Source: Micromonospora echinospora
GTDB lineage: Bacteria; Actinomycetota; Actinomycetes; Mycobacteriales; Micromonosporaceae
Direction of reading: 5' to 3'
NCBI RefSeq assembly: GCF_014203425.1
Contig: NZ_JACHJC010000001.1
Coordinates: 2,046,001 to 2,110,000, forward strand
DNA: 64,000 nucleotides
The translations under genes and the position numbers were made by a program. This document shows positions 18,161 to 26,019 of this stretch, one piece after another (position 1 is the stretch's first letter; every line of letters begins with the position of its first letter). The notes under the pieces are model-generated. The model was not told the DNA's origin and ran no database searches. It saw only the letters and a list, made by a program, of their open reading frames with translations.

Positions 18161-18176
18161 CCGCCCTCGCGGGCGG
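18161..18176. terminator. Hairpin between convergent genes
   Basis: CCGCCC (18161-18166), loop TCGC, GGGCGG (18171-18176), placed in the 25-bp gap between the amidohydrolase and the TetR gene. It is short and has no T-run, so it is a modest bidirectional terminator candidate. Confidence 0.45.
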
Positions 18177-18178
18177 TC

Positions 18179-18754
18179 CTAGCGGGCCGTCGCCGCCATC
18201 AGGAACAGGCGTACGGCCAGGTCGGCCAGCCGGTCGGCGGTCTCGTCGACCGGGCCGCCGGGCAGCACGATGTGGCTCACCACCAGGCGTACGACGCTGT
18301 CCGCCGCGAACGCGAGGGCCGTCGGATCGGCGTCGGGCAGGCGTTTCCCCGTCCACTCCAGCAGCGCCGCCGCGGCCTCGGCGAGCACCAGCTCCGAGCG
18401 TGTGGTCAGGTACGGCAGCAACTCCTCCGAGCCGCCCCGGGTGCTGGTCAGCACGGCCCGTACCAGCGGGTTCTCGGCGGCCGAGGCGAGCGTGCGGTGG
18501 ATCGCCGCGTACGCGGCCGCCCGCACGTCGGTGTCGTGCTCGCCGAGCGCGGCCCGGACCTCGCCAACGAAGCGGTCCACCTCGTGCCGGGCGAGCGCCT
18601 CGCCCAGGCCCGCCTTGGTGCCGAACTCGTTGTAGACCGTCTGCCGGCTGACGCCGGCGGCGGCGGCCACCGCGCCCATCCGGACGCGGTCCCACCCGAG
18701 GGCCACGGTCTGCGCCCGGGCGGCCTCCACGATCGCGTCCCGTGTCTCACCCAT
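18179..18754 (-). CDS. TetR family transcriptional regulator
   Basis: 191 residues. The N-terminal helix-turn-helix is MGAVAAAAGVSRQTVYNEFG, followed by TKAGLGEALARHE, the standard TetR pattern. The remaining residues form a helical ligand-binding domain of about 130 residues with a Ter-type C-terminus (VVRLVVSHIVLPGGP). It is divergent from proS with a 92-bp gap and convergent with the amidohydrolase gene. Neither neighbour is an obvious target, and no clear palindrome was found in the proS gap. Confidence 0.9.
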   Translation of the reverse strand: MGETRDAIVEAARAQTVALGWDRVRMGAVAAAAGVSRQTVYNEFGTKAGLGEALARHEVDRFVGEVRAALGEHDTDVRAAAYAAIHRTLASAAENPLVRAVLTSTRGGSEELLPYLTTRSELVLAEAAAALLEWTGKRLPDADPTALAFAADSVVRLVVSHIVLPGGPVDETADRLADLAVRLFLMAATAR

Positions 18755-18846
18755 CGCCGTCGAAGTCTACGGCCGCGCCGCACGACACGGCGCGGCCCGG
18801 CTCCCCGGCGCAACCCCGCCCCGCACGGCGCATAGGATGTGCGGTC

Positions 18847-20262
18847 ATGGCACGCGTGCTCACTCCCCGTGCGGAGGACTTTCCCCGCTGGTACCAGGAC
18901 CTGATCGCCAAGGCGAAGCTGGCCGACAACGGCCCGGTCCGGGGGACCATGGTGATCCGACCGGCCGGCTACGCCATCTGGGAGCGGATGCAGGCCGAGA
19001 TGGACGGCCGCATCAAGGCGGCCGGCGCGGAGAACGCGTACTTCCCGCTGTTCATCCCGGAGAGCTACCTCAAGCGGGAGGCCGAGCACGTCGAGGGCTT
19101 CTCGCCGGAGCTGGCAGTCGTCACGCACGGTGGCGGCAAGCAGCTCGCCGAGCCGGTGGTGGTGCGCCCCACGAGCGAGACGGTCATCGGCGAGTTCATG
19201 GCCAAGTGGATCGACTCGTACCGCGACCTGCCGCTGCTGCTCAACCAGTGGGCCAACGTGGTCCGCTGGGAGCTGCGCCCGCGGATCTTCCTGCGCACCA
19301 GCGAGTTCCTCTGGCAGGAGGGGCACACCGCGCACGCGACGCGTGAGGACGCCCGCGCCTACGCGCGGCGGATCCTGCACGAGGCGTACGAGGACCTGAT
19401 GGTCAACGTGCTCGGTATCCCGGTGGTCGTCGGCCTGAAGACCGCCCGGGAGCGCTTCGCCGGCGCCACCGCCACGTACACGTGCGAGGGCATGATGGGC
19501 GACGGCAAGGCGCTCCAGCTCGGCACCAGCCACGAGCTGGGCCAGAACTTCGCCAAGGCGTTCGACATCAACTACTCCTCGGCCGAGGGCGGCCGGGAGC
19601 ACGCGTGGACCACCTCCTGGGGCACGTCCACCCGGATGCTCGGTGGCCTGATCATGTGCCACGGCGACGACAACGGGCTGCGGGTGCCGCCGAAGCTGGC
19701 GCCGATCCAGGCGTACGTGATGATCGTCAAGGACGGCGAGGGCCCTGGCGGCCCTGCCGAGGCGGCACAAAAGCTTTGTGACGCGCTGCGCGACGCCGGG
19801 GTGCGGGTGGCGCTGGACGACCGGACCGACACCGCGTTCGGCCGCCGCGCCGTCGACGCCGAGCTGCGCGGTTACCCGGTCCGCGTCGAGGTCGGCCCGC
19901 GTGACCTGGCCGCCGGCAACGCGGTGGTGGTCCGGCGTACTGACGGTTCGAAGGCCCCGACGCCGGTGGCCGACGTGGTCGGCGCGGTCCTGGCCGCGCT
20001 GGAGGCCGACCAGCGGGCGCTGCACGACCAGGCGCTGGAGTTCCGCCGGTCCCGCACCGTCGAGGTGTCGACGCTCGCCGAGGCGATCGAGGCGTCCGCC
20101 ACCGGCTGGGCGCGGGTGCCGTGGTCGGCGGTCGGCGTCGAGGGCGAGGCCGAGGCGAACGGCCAGGGCGTGACGGTCCGCTGCCTGGTACGCGCCGACG
20201 GCTCGGTGCCGGACTCGGAGGACGAGCCCGACCTAGTGGCGATCCTCGCCCGCGCCTACTGA
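18847..20262 (+). CDS. proS: Prolyl-tRNA synthetase, archaeal/eukaryal-type
   Basis: 471 residues from the ATG at 18847. Class II motifs are visible: motif 1 around GTMVIRPAGYAIWERMQ, motif 2 in RWELRPRIFLRTSEFLWQEG and motif 3 in GTSTRMLGGLIMCHGDD. The anticodon-binding domain begins near IQAYVMIVK. The short form without the YbaK-like editing insertion and the terminal sequence ILARAY (final Tyr) are marks of the archaeal/eukaryal ProRS class, not the long bacterial class. The enzyme charges tRNA-Pro. A 53-bp repeat follows 4 bp after the stop. Confidence 0.95.
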   Translation: MARVLTPRAEDFPRWYQDLIAKAKLADNGPVRGTMVIRPAGYAIWERMQAEMDGRIKAAGAENAYFPLFIPESYLKREAEHVEGFSPELAVVTHGGGKQLAEPVVVRPTSETVIGEFMAKWIDSYRDLPLLLNQWANVVRWELRPRIFLRTSEFLWQEGHTAHATREDARAYARRILHEAYEDLMVNVLGIPVVVGLKTARERFAGATATYTCEGMMGDGKALQLGTSHELGQNFAKAFDINYSSAEGGREHAWTTSWGTSTRMLGGLIMCHGDDNGLRVPPKLAPIQAYVMIVKDGEGPGGPAEAAQKLCDALRDAGVRVALDDRTDTAFGRRAVDAELRGYPVRVEVGPRDLAAGNAVVVRRTDGSKAPTPVADVVGAVLAALEADQRALHDQALEFRRSRTVEVSTLAEAIEASATGWARVPWSAVGVEGEAEANGQGVTVRCLVRADGSVPDSEDEPDLVAILARAY

Positions 20263-20266
20263 GGTG

Positions 20267-20319
20267 TAAGGAAGGGCCCCCTCTTAACGCATTCCGCATA
20301 GGCGGGGGCCCTTGTTAAC
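20267..20319 (+). repeat. 53-bp palindrome-rich intergenic repeat, copy 2
   Basis: It begins TAAGGAAGGGCCCC and ends GGGGGCCCTTGTTAAC, 53 bp like copy 1 at 11068. The flanking arms are almost identical to copy 1, while the central 15 bp differ (ATTCCGCATAGGC in place of CTCCGGTAGAGC). Here the leading TAA lies just after the proS TGA instead of serving as the stop. The element ends 6 bp before the first possible start of the DUF402 gene. Confidence 0.85.
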
Positions 20320-20325
20320 ACGACG

Positions 20326-20985
20326 GTGGGGGTGAGCGTGCGGTTCGAGCCGGGGCGGATGATCATGCACCGGAACGTGCGGCACGGCCGGATCGGCTGG
20401 GTCCGGTCGGCCCGCGTGGTCTCCGACGACGAGCGCGGCCTGCTGCTCTGGGTGGCGCGGACAGCGCCCGTCGCGCACGAGGTGACAGCGGCCGGCCTGG
20501 GCATGCGGGCCGTGCCGTTCGCCGAGTGGGTGACGTCGTCCTACCGGCTCGCGCAAGGGCTGTGGAACGGGCCGCCGGTGCTGAAGTTCCTGCCCACCGG
20601 CGCGGCCCACTCGGTCTGGTGGTTCCGCGACGCGGCGGGCCGCTTCCAGAACTGGTACGTCAACCTGGAGGAGCCCGGCGTCCGCTGGGACGACGGCGCG
20701 GTGGCCGGCGTCGACATGGTCGACCAGGACCTCGACGTCGTGGTCCACCCGGACCTGAGCTGGGAGTGGAAGGACGAGGACGAGTTCGCCGAGCGGCTGG
20801 CGTTCCCGGAGCACTACTGGGTGACCGACGAGAAGGCGGTTCGCGCCGAGGGCGAGCGGGTGATCCGGATCGCCGAGGCGGGCGAGTTCCCGTTCGACGG
20901 CACCTGGTGCGACTTCACCCCGCCCGCCGAATGGGACGTACCGGACGAACTTCCATCTGGGTGGGACCGCCCGCCGGTGCGTTGA
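20326..20985 (+). CDS. DUF402 domain protein
   Basis: 219 residues from GTG 20326, with GTG 20332 an equally good start. The DUF402 fold is seen in VWWFRDAAGRFQNWYVNLEE, then GVDMVDQDLDVVVHPDLSWEWKDED, the acidic beta barrel shared with FomD-like and Ntdp-type nucleoside phosphatases. The region EWKDEDEFAERLAFP is the usual C-terminal helix. DUF402 enzymes hydrolyse nucleoside di- or triphosphates or phosphonate-nucleotide adducts; the substrate here is unknown. The 53-bp repeat sits directly upstream, leaving little room for a separate promoter unless it lies within the repeat. Confidence 0.78.
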   Translation: MGVSVRFEPGRMIMHRNVRHGRIGWVRSARVVSDDERGLLLWVARTAPVAHEVTAAGLGMRAVPFAEWVTSSYRLAQGLWNGPPVLKFLPTGAAHSVWWFRDAAGRFQNWYVNLEEPGVRWDDGAVAGVDMVDQDLDVVVHPDLSWEWKDEDEFAERLAFPEHYWVTDEKAVRAEGERVIRIAEAGEFPFDGTWCDFTPPAEWDVPDELPSGWDRPPVR

Positions 20986-21041
20986 GCGAGTGTCGTCCGT
21001 CACGGCCCGGCCCGCCCCGGGCGTGGTGTCCGGGTCCGGTG

Positions 21042-21070
21042 TGAGAGTTCCGGGCCGGATCTGGCAGAAT
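21042..21070 (+). promoter_or_regulatory. Probable promoter of the rpsP operon
   Basis: TGAGAG (21042-21047), a 17-bp spacer and CAGAAT (21065-21070) form a recognisable sigma-A-type promoter in the 242-bp gap before rpsP. The leader would be about 150 nt. No other promoter-like pair is as good in this gap. Support is by eye only. Confidence 0.45.
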
Positions 21071-21227
21071 GGTCGGCTGGTATCCGGCACGCGTCCGGCG
21101 CCCTCTAACCCGGGCGCGTCGCCAGTTCACCGAGCAGTCTCCGGCCCAAACCCCACTGTGCCGGTCGGCGCTCACCCGCCACACCGCCCGTACGGGCCGG
21201 TGAGATCGCAACAGGAGCGAAACAACT

Positions 21228-21686
21228 GTGGCCGTAAAGATCCGGCTCCTGCGGATGGGCAAGATCCGCAACCCGCAGTACCGCATCGTCGTCGCCGACT
21301 CGCGCACCAAGCGTGACGGTCGCGCGATCGAGTTCGTCGGTGTGTACCAGCCGAAGGAAGACCCTTCGGTGATCGAGGTCAAGTCGGAGCGGGTCCAGTA
21401 CTGGCTGTCGGTCGGCGCTCAGCCGAGCGAGGCCGTGCAGCGCCTGCTGGAGCTGACCGGTGACTGGCAGAAGTTCAAGGGCCTGCCGGCCCCGCCGCCG
21501 CTGAAGGTCGCCCCCGAGCGGGCCGACCGCAAGGCGGCGTACGAGGCCGAGGCGAAGGCCGCCGCCGGCGTGGCGGACACCCCGGCCAAGCCGGCCAAGA
21601 AGGCCGCCGCCAAGGCGGAGGAGCCGAAGGCTGCCGAGCCGAAGGCCGAGGAGCAGACCGGTGCCGAGTCCGGCGAGCAGGCCTGA
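21228..21686 (+). CDS. rpsP: 30S ribosomal protein bS16
   Basis: 152 residues beginning (GTG) [20 protein letters not shown], the invariant bS16 start, followed by [18 protein letters not shown] and [12 protein letters not shown]. The core of about 85 residues is followed by an Ala/Lys/Glu-rich extension of about 60 residues, found in many actinobacterial bS16 proteins and probably disordered. It leads the conserved operon rpsP-khpA-rimM-trmD. bS16 is needed for assembly of the 5' domain of 16S rRNA. Confidence 0.97.
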   Translation: MAVKIRLLRMGKIRNPQYRIVVADSRTKRDGRAIEFVGVYQPKEDPSVIEVKSERVQYWLSVGAQPSEAVQRLLELTGDWQKFKGLPAPPPLKVAPERADRKAAYEAEAKAAAGVADTPAKPAKKAAAKAEEPKAAEPKAEEQTGAESGEQA

Positions 21687-21687
21687 C

Positions 21688-21921
21688 ATGGCGCTGCGTC
21701 CCGCCCTGGAGCACCTGGTCAAGGGGATCGTCGACCACCCGGACGACGTCCGGGTGCGATTGGTCGACTCGCGTCGGGGCAAGCGCCTCGAAGTCCGCGT
21801 GCACCCCGAGGACCTCGGCACGGTGATCGGGCGGTCCGGCCGGACCGCCAAGGCGCTGCGCCAGGTGATCGGCTCCATCGGCGGGCGTGGGGTACGCGTC
21901 GACATCGTCGACTCGTACTGA
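21688..21921 (+). CDS. khpA: KH-domain RNA-binding protein (KhpA/YlqC)
   Basis: 77 residues starting at the ATG one base after the rpsP stop; the longer frame would overlap rpsP. A single KH domain with the GxxG loop in TVIGRSGRTAKALRQVI fills the protein. This is the KhpA/YlqC type that sits between rpsP and rimM in many Gram-positives and binds RNA, often as a heterodimer with KhpB (Jag). Its stop shares one base with the rimM ATG (TGATG), so the two are tightly coupled. Confidence 0.93.
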   Translation: MALRPALEHLVKGIVDHPDDVRVRLVDSRRGKRLEVRVHPEDLGTVIGRSGRTAKALRQVIGSIGGRGVRVDIVDSY

Positions 21922-22460
21922 TGCTTCTCGTCGTCGGCCGCATCGGCAAGCCGCACGGCATCCGCGGTGAGGTCACCGTGGAAGTGCGCACCGATGAGCC
22001 CGAAGCACGGTTCGCCCCCGGTTCGGTGTTGACCACCGAGCCGGGGGTGGTCCCGTCGGAGCCCGGCGCCTGGCGGGTGCCGCCGACGCTCACCGTCGAG
22101 TCGGCCCGCTGGCACCAGGGGCGCCTGCTCGTCGTCTTCGAGGGCGTGCTGGGCCGGGACGTCGCCGAGGCGCTGCGCAACACGCTGCTCGGCGTGGACA
22201 GCGCCGACGTCGCCCCGCCGGAGGACCCGGAGGAGTTCCACGACCACCAGCTGGTCGGGCTCACCGTGGTCACCCGGGACGGGGAGCACGTGGGCGAGGT
22301 CACCCGCATCGACCACGCGCCCGCGTCCGACATGCTGGTGCTGCGGCGTCCCGAGGGGCGTACCGCGCTGGTCCCGTTCGTCAAGGCGATAGTGCCCGAG
22401 GTGGATCTGGCCGGCGGTCGCGTCGTCGTCGACCTGCCCGGCGGCCTGCTCGACCTCTAG
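21921..22460 (+). CDS. rimM: Ribosome maturation factor RimM
   Basis: 179 residues. The N-terminal RimM barrel begins MLLVVGRIGKPHGIRGEVTV, the family signature. The C-terminal PRC barrel contains EEFHDHQLVGLTVVTRDGEH and ends with VPFVKAIVPEVDLAGGRVVV. RimM binds bS19 and helps fold the 3' domain of 16S rRNA. It overlaps khpA by one base and is followed by trmD after 27 bp. Confidence 0.96.
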   Translation: MLLVVGRIGKPHGIRGEVTVEVRTDEPEARFAPGSVLTTEPGVVPSEPGAWRVPPTLTVESARWHQGRLLVVFEGVLGRDVAEALRNTLLGVDSADVAPPEDPEEFHDHQLVGLTVVTRDGEHVGEVTRIDHAPASDMLVLRRPEGRTALVPFVKAIVPEVDLAGGRVVVDLPGGLLDL

Positions 22461-22487
22461 CTCTCGACCTCCGGCTGGAGCCACCGC

Positions 22488-23276
22488 ATGCGCGTCGACA
22501 TCGTGTCGATCTTCCCCGAGTACTTCGCCCCGCTGGATCTGTCGCTGATCGGCAAGGCCCGCGCGAACGGCACGCTGCGGCTGGCCGTACACGATCTGCG
22601 GACCTGGACCCACGACGTGCACCGCACCGTCGACGACACGCCCTACGGCGGCGGCCCTGGCATGGTCATGCGGCCGGAGCCGTGGGGGGAGGCGCTGGAC
22701 GCGCTGGCCCCGGGCGAGCTGAGCCCGGACGGGCACACGCTGCCCCGGCTGATCGTCCCGTCCCCGGCCGGCGTGCCGTTCACCCAGGCCATGGCGCACG
22801 AGCTGGCCGCCGAGTCGCACCTGCTCTTCGCCTGCGGCCGGTACGAGGGCATCGACCAGCGTGTTCTGGACCACGCCGCGACCCGGATGCCGGTGACCGA
22901 GGTCTCCCTCGGCGACTACGTGCTCTTCGGCGGCGAGGTGGCCGTGCTGGTGATCCTGGAGGCGGTCACCCGGCTGCTGCCCGGCGTGCTGGGCAACGCC
23001 GGCTCGCTGGACGAGGAGTCGCACGCGCACGGGCTGCTGGAAGCCCCGCTCTACACCAAGCCGGCGACCTGGCGCGGGCTCGACGTGCCGGAGGTGCTGC
23101 GCTCCGGCGACCACGGCCGGATCGCCCGCTGGCGCCGGGACGAGGCGCTGCTGCGCACGGCGGCCCGCCGGCCCGACATGATCGGCGCGCTGCCTCCGGA
23201 GACGCTCGACAAGCGGGACGGGGCGGCGCTGGACCGGGGTGGATTTTCCCCGCCACCGGGGCATGTGGCAAAGTAG
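22488..23276 (+). CDS. trmD: tRNA (guanine-N1)-methyltransferase TrmD
   Basis: 262 residues, a SPOUT-class knotted methyltransferase. It begins [19 protein letters not shown] and shows [17 protein letters not shown], the AdoMet/knot segment [11 protein letters not shown], and [20 protein letters not shown]. The C-terminal domain includes [20 protein letters not shown], which grips the tRNA anticodon branch. It makes m1G37 and so prevents +1 frameshifting. It is last of the four-gene rpsP operon; rplS follows after 143 bp. Confidence 0.96.
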   Translation: MRVDIVSIFPEYFAPLDLSLIGKARANGTLRLAVHDLRTWTHDVHRTVDDTPYGGGPGMVMRPEPWGEALDALAPGELSPDGHTLPRLIVPSPAGVPFTQAMAHELAAESHLLFACGRYEGIDQRVLDHAATRMPVTEVSLGDYVLFGGEVAVLVILEAVTRLLPGVLGNAGSLDEESHAHGLLEAPLYTKPATWRGLDVPEVLRSGDHGRIARWRRDEALLRTAARRPDMIGALPPETLDKRDGAALDRGGFSPPPGHVAK

Positions 23277-23374
23277 AGGGGTTGCCGCATCCGCCCACGC
23301 CGTGAGCGGCTGCGAGGACCCTCGACCGGGGCCGGCGAAGCCGGTCACCACCCGGGGGTCAGAATCACCCGTTC

Positions 23375-23395
23375 GCGCATCGACTGACGATGCGC
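23375..23395 (+). promoter_or_regulatory. Leader hairpin just upstream of rplS
   Basis: GCGCATC (23375-23381), loop GACTGAC, GATGCGC (23389-23395) form a perfect 7-bp stem ending 24 bases before the rplS ATG, next to the ribosome site GAGGAC. A second stem, CCGGC-GAA-GCCGG, lies about 40 bases upstream. Ribosomal-protein leaders often carry such structures, so autoregulation is possible. No known leader family was recognised. Confidence 0.35.
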
Positions 23396-23419
23396 AGTGA
23401 GCCTCACGAGGACGCAGCG

Positions 23420-23779
23420 ATGAACATCCTGGACGCCCTTGACGCCCAGTCGAAGCGTACCGACCTGCCCGACTTCCGTGCCGGTGACACCGTCAAGGTG
23501 CACGCGCGAGTCGTCGAGGGCGCCCGGTCCCGGGTCCAGATCTTCCAGGGCGTCGTCATCCGCCGCCAGGGTGACGGTCTGCGCGAGACCTTCTCGGTCC
23601 GCAAGGTCAGCTTCGGCGTCGGCGTGGAGCGGACCTACCCGCTCAACGGCCCCGGCATCGACCGGATCGAGATCGTGACCCGCGGTGACGTGCGCCGGGC
23701 CAAGCTCTACTACCTGCGCGAGCTGCGGGGCAAGAAGGCCAAGATCAAGGAGCTGCGGGAGAAGCAGCCGGCGAACTGA
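23420..23779 (+). CDS. rplS: 50S ribosomal protein bL19
   Basis: 119 residues from the ATG at 23420; upstream in-frame codons have no homology. The sequence [21 protein letters not shown] is the usual start, and [27 protein letters not shown] and [20 protein letters not shown] are bL19 core motifs. bL19 sits at the 30S-50S interface. It lies in the expected place after trmD. A 143-bp leader with two hairpins precedes it and a strong terminator-like stem follows. Confidence 0.97.
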   Translation: MNILDALDAQSKRTDLPDFRAGDTVKVHARVVEGARSRVQIFQGVVIRRQGDGLRETFSVRKVSFGVGVERTYPLNGPGIDRIEIVTRGDVRRAKLYYLRELRGKKAKIKELREKQPAN

Positions 23780-23879
23780 CTTTCGTTCGCCACGCCGCCC
23801 GAGCTGCGCGGATGTCGTATCGACCAGACCGCATTACCCTGGTCGGTACGGGCGCAGCCGGACGGCGCGAAGCGGTCCA

Positions 23880-23920
23880 CTGCCGCCCGTGGGGTCTCCG
23901 AGGAGACTCCCGGGCGGTAG
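23880..23920 (+). terminator. Terminator-like stem after rplS
   Basis: An imperfect stem of about 18 bp, CTGCCGCCCG...GGTCTCC then loop GA and GGAGACTCCCGGGCGGTAG, lies about 100 bp after the rplS stop and 28 bp before the first lepB. There is no T-run after it, as is common in high-GC actinomycetes. It probably ends rpsP-rplS transcripts, or reduces read-through into lepB. Confidence 0.6.
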
Positions 23921-23947
23921 TGTCGTTTCCGCGGACCGGAGAGTGGC

Positions 23948-24832
23948 ATGGTGCAAATGGTTGACGAGGACGGCGCCGCCGATCCCTGGCGCCGGCGAGC
24001 CCGGCGCGGGCGTCGCCAGATGCCGCTCTGGCAGGAGCTGCCGCTGCTGCTCATCGTGGCGTTCTGCCTCGCGGTGCTGATCCGTTCGTTCCTGCTCCAG
24101 GCGTTCTTCATCCCCTCCGGGTCGATGGAGAACACGCTGCTCGTCGGCGACCGGGTGCTCGTCAACAAGGTCGTCTACGACGTCCGGGACCCGGTCCGCG
24201 GCGAGGTGGTGGTGTTCCGCGGCACCGACCGCTGGGTCGCCCAGGAGGCGCCCGCGCCGCCGACCAACTTCGCCGGCCAGGTCAGCCGCACGCTCGGTGA
24301 CCTGGTGGGCGTCAGCCGCCCCGGTGAGAAGGACTTCATCAAGCGGGTCATCGGCGTGCCGGGCGACAAGATCTGGTGCTGCGACGACGGCCGGGTGGTG
24401 GTCAACGGGACCCCGCTGGACGAGCAGGCGTACGTCTCCGAGGACTCGCCCGCCGAGCTGCCGCCCAACCCGAAGGAGTGCCGGTCCCGGCAGTTCACCG
24501 AGGTGGTGGTGCCGCCGGGGCAGATCTTCGTGATGGGTGACCACCGGCTGGTCTCGCAGGACGCCCGATGTCAGGGGCCGGTGCCGATCGAGAACGTGAT
24601 CGGCCGGGCCTTCATGATCGTCTGGCCGTCGCAGCGTTGGACCACCCTGCCCGTACCGGAGACGTTCACGAACGTGCCGCGCGCGGACGCCGCCGCGGCC
24701 GCCGGTCCGGTCCTGGTGGACCCCGACCCGGTGGGCGGGGTCGTCCTGATTGTGCCGGTCGCGGCGACGCTCGCCGTTCTCGCGGGTTCGGGGCGACTGC
24801 GCCGCACCCGGGGACGTAGGCTCCTCCCGTGA
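23948..24832 (+). CDS. lepB: Type I signal peptidase, longer paralogue
   Basis: 294 residues. A cytoplasmic basic start (RRRARRGRRQMPLWQ) precedes one helix (LLLIVAFCLAVLIRSFLL). The catalytic Ser is in FFIPSGSMENTLLVGDRVLV and the catalytic Lys in DFIKRVIGVPGDK. GDHR near residue 200 is the conserved box E. A second hydrophobic segment of about 18 residues at the C-terminus (VVLIVPVAATLAVLAG) is followed by an Arg-rich tail, so both ends are probably cytoplasmic. It cleaves Sec and Tat signal peptides. Its stop overlaps the GTG of a second lepB by 4 bases. Confidence 0.95.
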   Translation: MVQMVDEDGAADPWRRRARRGRRQMPLWQELPLLLIVAFCLAVLIRSFLLQAFFIPSGSMENTLLVGDRVLVNKVVYDVRDPVRGEVVVFRGTDRWVAQEAPAPPTNFAGQVSRTLGDLVGVSRPGEKDFIKRVIGVPGDKIWCCDDGRVVVNGTPLDEQAYVSEDSPAELPPNPKECRSRQFTEVVVPPGQIFVMGDHRLVSQDARCQGPVPIENVIGRAFMIVWPSQRWTTLPVPETFTNVPRADAAAAAGPVLVDPDPVGGVVLIVPVAATLAVLAGSGRLRRTRGRRLLP

Positions 24833-25461
24833 TCGACGAGCAGACCGAGAAGCCACGCAACTCCTTCTGGAAGGAGCTGCCCATCCTCCTGGGTGTGGCG
24901 ATCCTGGTCGCAGTGCTGGTTCGCGCCTTCGTGCTGCAGACCTTCTTCATCCCGTCGCCGTCCATGGAGAACACCCTCAAGATCGACGATCGGGTGCTGG
25001 TCAACAAGCTGGTCTACGACTTCCGCTCGCCGCACCGGGGCGAGGTGATCGTCTTCAAGGCGCCCACCGAGTGGAGCGGAAACCCCGACGGCGAGGACTT
25101 CATCAAGCGGGTGATCGGCGTCGGCGGCGATCACGTGGTCTGCTGCGACCGTACCGGTGGGCAGGACCGGCTGGTCATCAACGGCAAGCCGGTCGACGAG
25201 CCGTTCATCTTCCCCGGCAACAAGCCCGCCGACCAGGACTTCGACATCACAGTGCCGAAGGGCCGGCTGTGGGTCATGGGCGACCACCGGGAGGCCTCCG
25301 GCGACTCGCTGGAGCACTGGCAGCAGTCCGGCGAGGACATCAGCGTCGCCACCATCCCGGAGGGCGAGGTCGTCGGGCGGGCCTTCACCATCTTCTGGCC
25401 GGTCAGCCGCGCCACCTGGCTCAGCGTCCCGAAGCAGTTCGAGGGGATCCCCAATCCCTGA
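24829..25461 (+). CDS. lepB: Type I signal peptidase, shorter paralogue
   Basis: 210 residues from a GTG that overlaps the upstream stop (GTGA). The helix LPILLGVAILVAVLVRAFVL is followed by FFIPSPSMENTLKIDDRVLV (catalytic Ser) and DFIKRVIGVGGDH (catalytic Lys). It is a close paralogue of the upstream gene over the catalytic core but lacks the C-terminal helix. The tandem copies probably arose by duplication and may split substrate ranges, as in Streptomyces, where several signal peptidases are clustered. Confidence 0.95.
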   Translation: MIDEQTEKPRNSFWKELPILLGVAILVAVLVRAFVLQTFFIPSPSMENTLKIDDRVLVNKLVYDFRSPHRGEVIVFKAPTEWSGNPDGEDFIKRVIGVGGDHVVCCDRTGGQDRLVINGKPVDEPFIFPGNKPADQDFDITVPKGRLWVMGDHREASGDSLEHWQQSGEDISVATIPEGEVVGRAFTIFWPVSRATWLSVPKQFEGIPNP

Positions 25462-25551
25462 CCCGACGGCTTCCGCGCGCACCCACGCCCACCCCCGGCC
25501 GCCGGCGGGAGGGCGTGGTCGTTCGTCGCAGCCGTCTGGCAGGCTGGTGCG

Positions 25552-26019
25552 GTGACCGTCTACACTCCTCGTCGCGCGGCCCGGGTGCTGCTGGTCGACG
25601 CGTCCGACCGGGTGCTGCTCTTCGAGGGTAGCGATCCGGCCCGGCCGGGTCACCGCTACTGGTTCACCCCCGGCGGTGGGCTGGACGCGGGGGAGTCCTC
25701 GGCCGACGGCGCGGCCCGTGAGCTGGCCGAGGAGACCGGCCTGCGGCTGGCCCCGGCAGAGCTGGGCGCGCCGGTCTGGTCGGAGACTGTCGAGTTCCCG
25801 TTCGACGGCGTCTGGTACCGCCAGGAGCAGCAGTTCTACCTGGTCCGGGTGGCGGGCTGGGAGGTCGACACCACCGGCTTCAACGACGTCGAGCGCGTGA
25901 GCGTGCACGGGCACCGCTGGTGGACGGTGACCGACCTGGCCGCCTCCGCCGAGCGCTACTACCCGCCGGACCTGCCCGGCCGGCTCGGCGCCGTGCTGGC
26001 GGGAGCCGGCGCATGCTGA
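25552..26019 (+). CDS. NUDIX hydrolase
   Basis: 155 residues from GTG 25552. The Nudix box fits the consensus: GGGLDAGESSADGAARELAE followed by ETGL, with the REL.EETG core intact. The N-terminal strand is TPRRAARVLLVDASDRVLLF. Such enzymes hydrolyse nucleoside diphosphates linked to another moiety; the substrate is not predictable. The 3' end overlaps rnhB by 7 bp, so it is in the lepB-rnhB transcript. Confidence 0.92.
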   Translation: MTVYTPRRAARVLLVDASDRVLLFEGSDPARPGHRYWFTPGGGLDAGESSADGAARELAEETGLRLAPAELGAPVWSETVEFPFDGVWYRQEQQFYLVRVAGWEVDTTGFNDVERVSVHGHRWWTVTDLAASAERYYPPDLPGRLGAVLAGAGAC

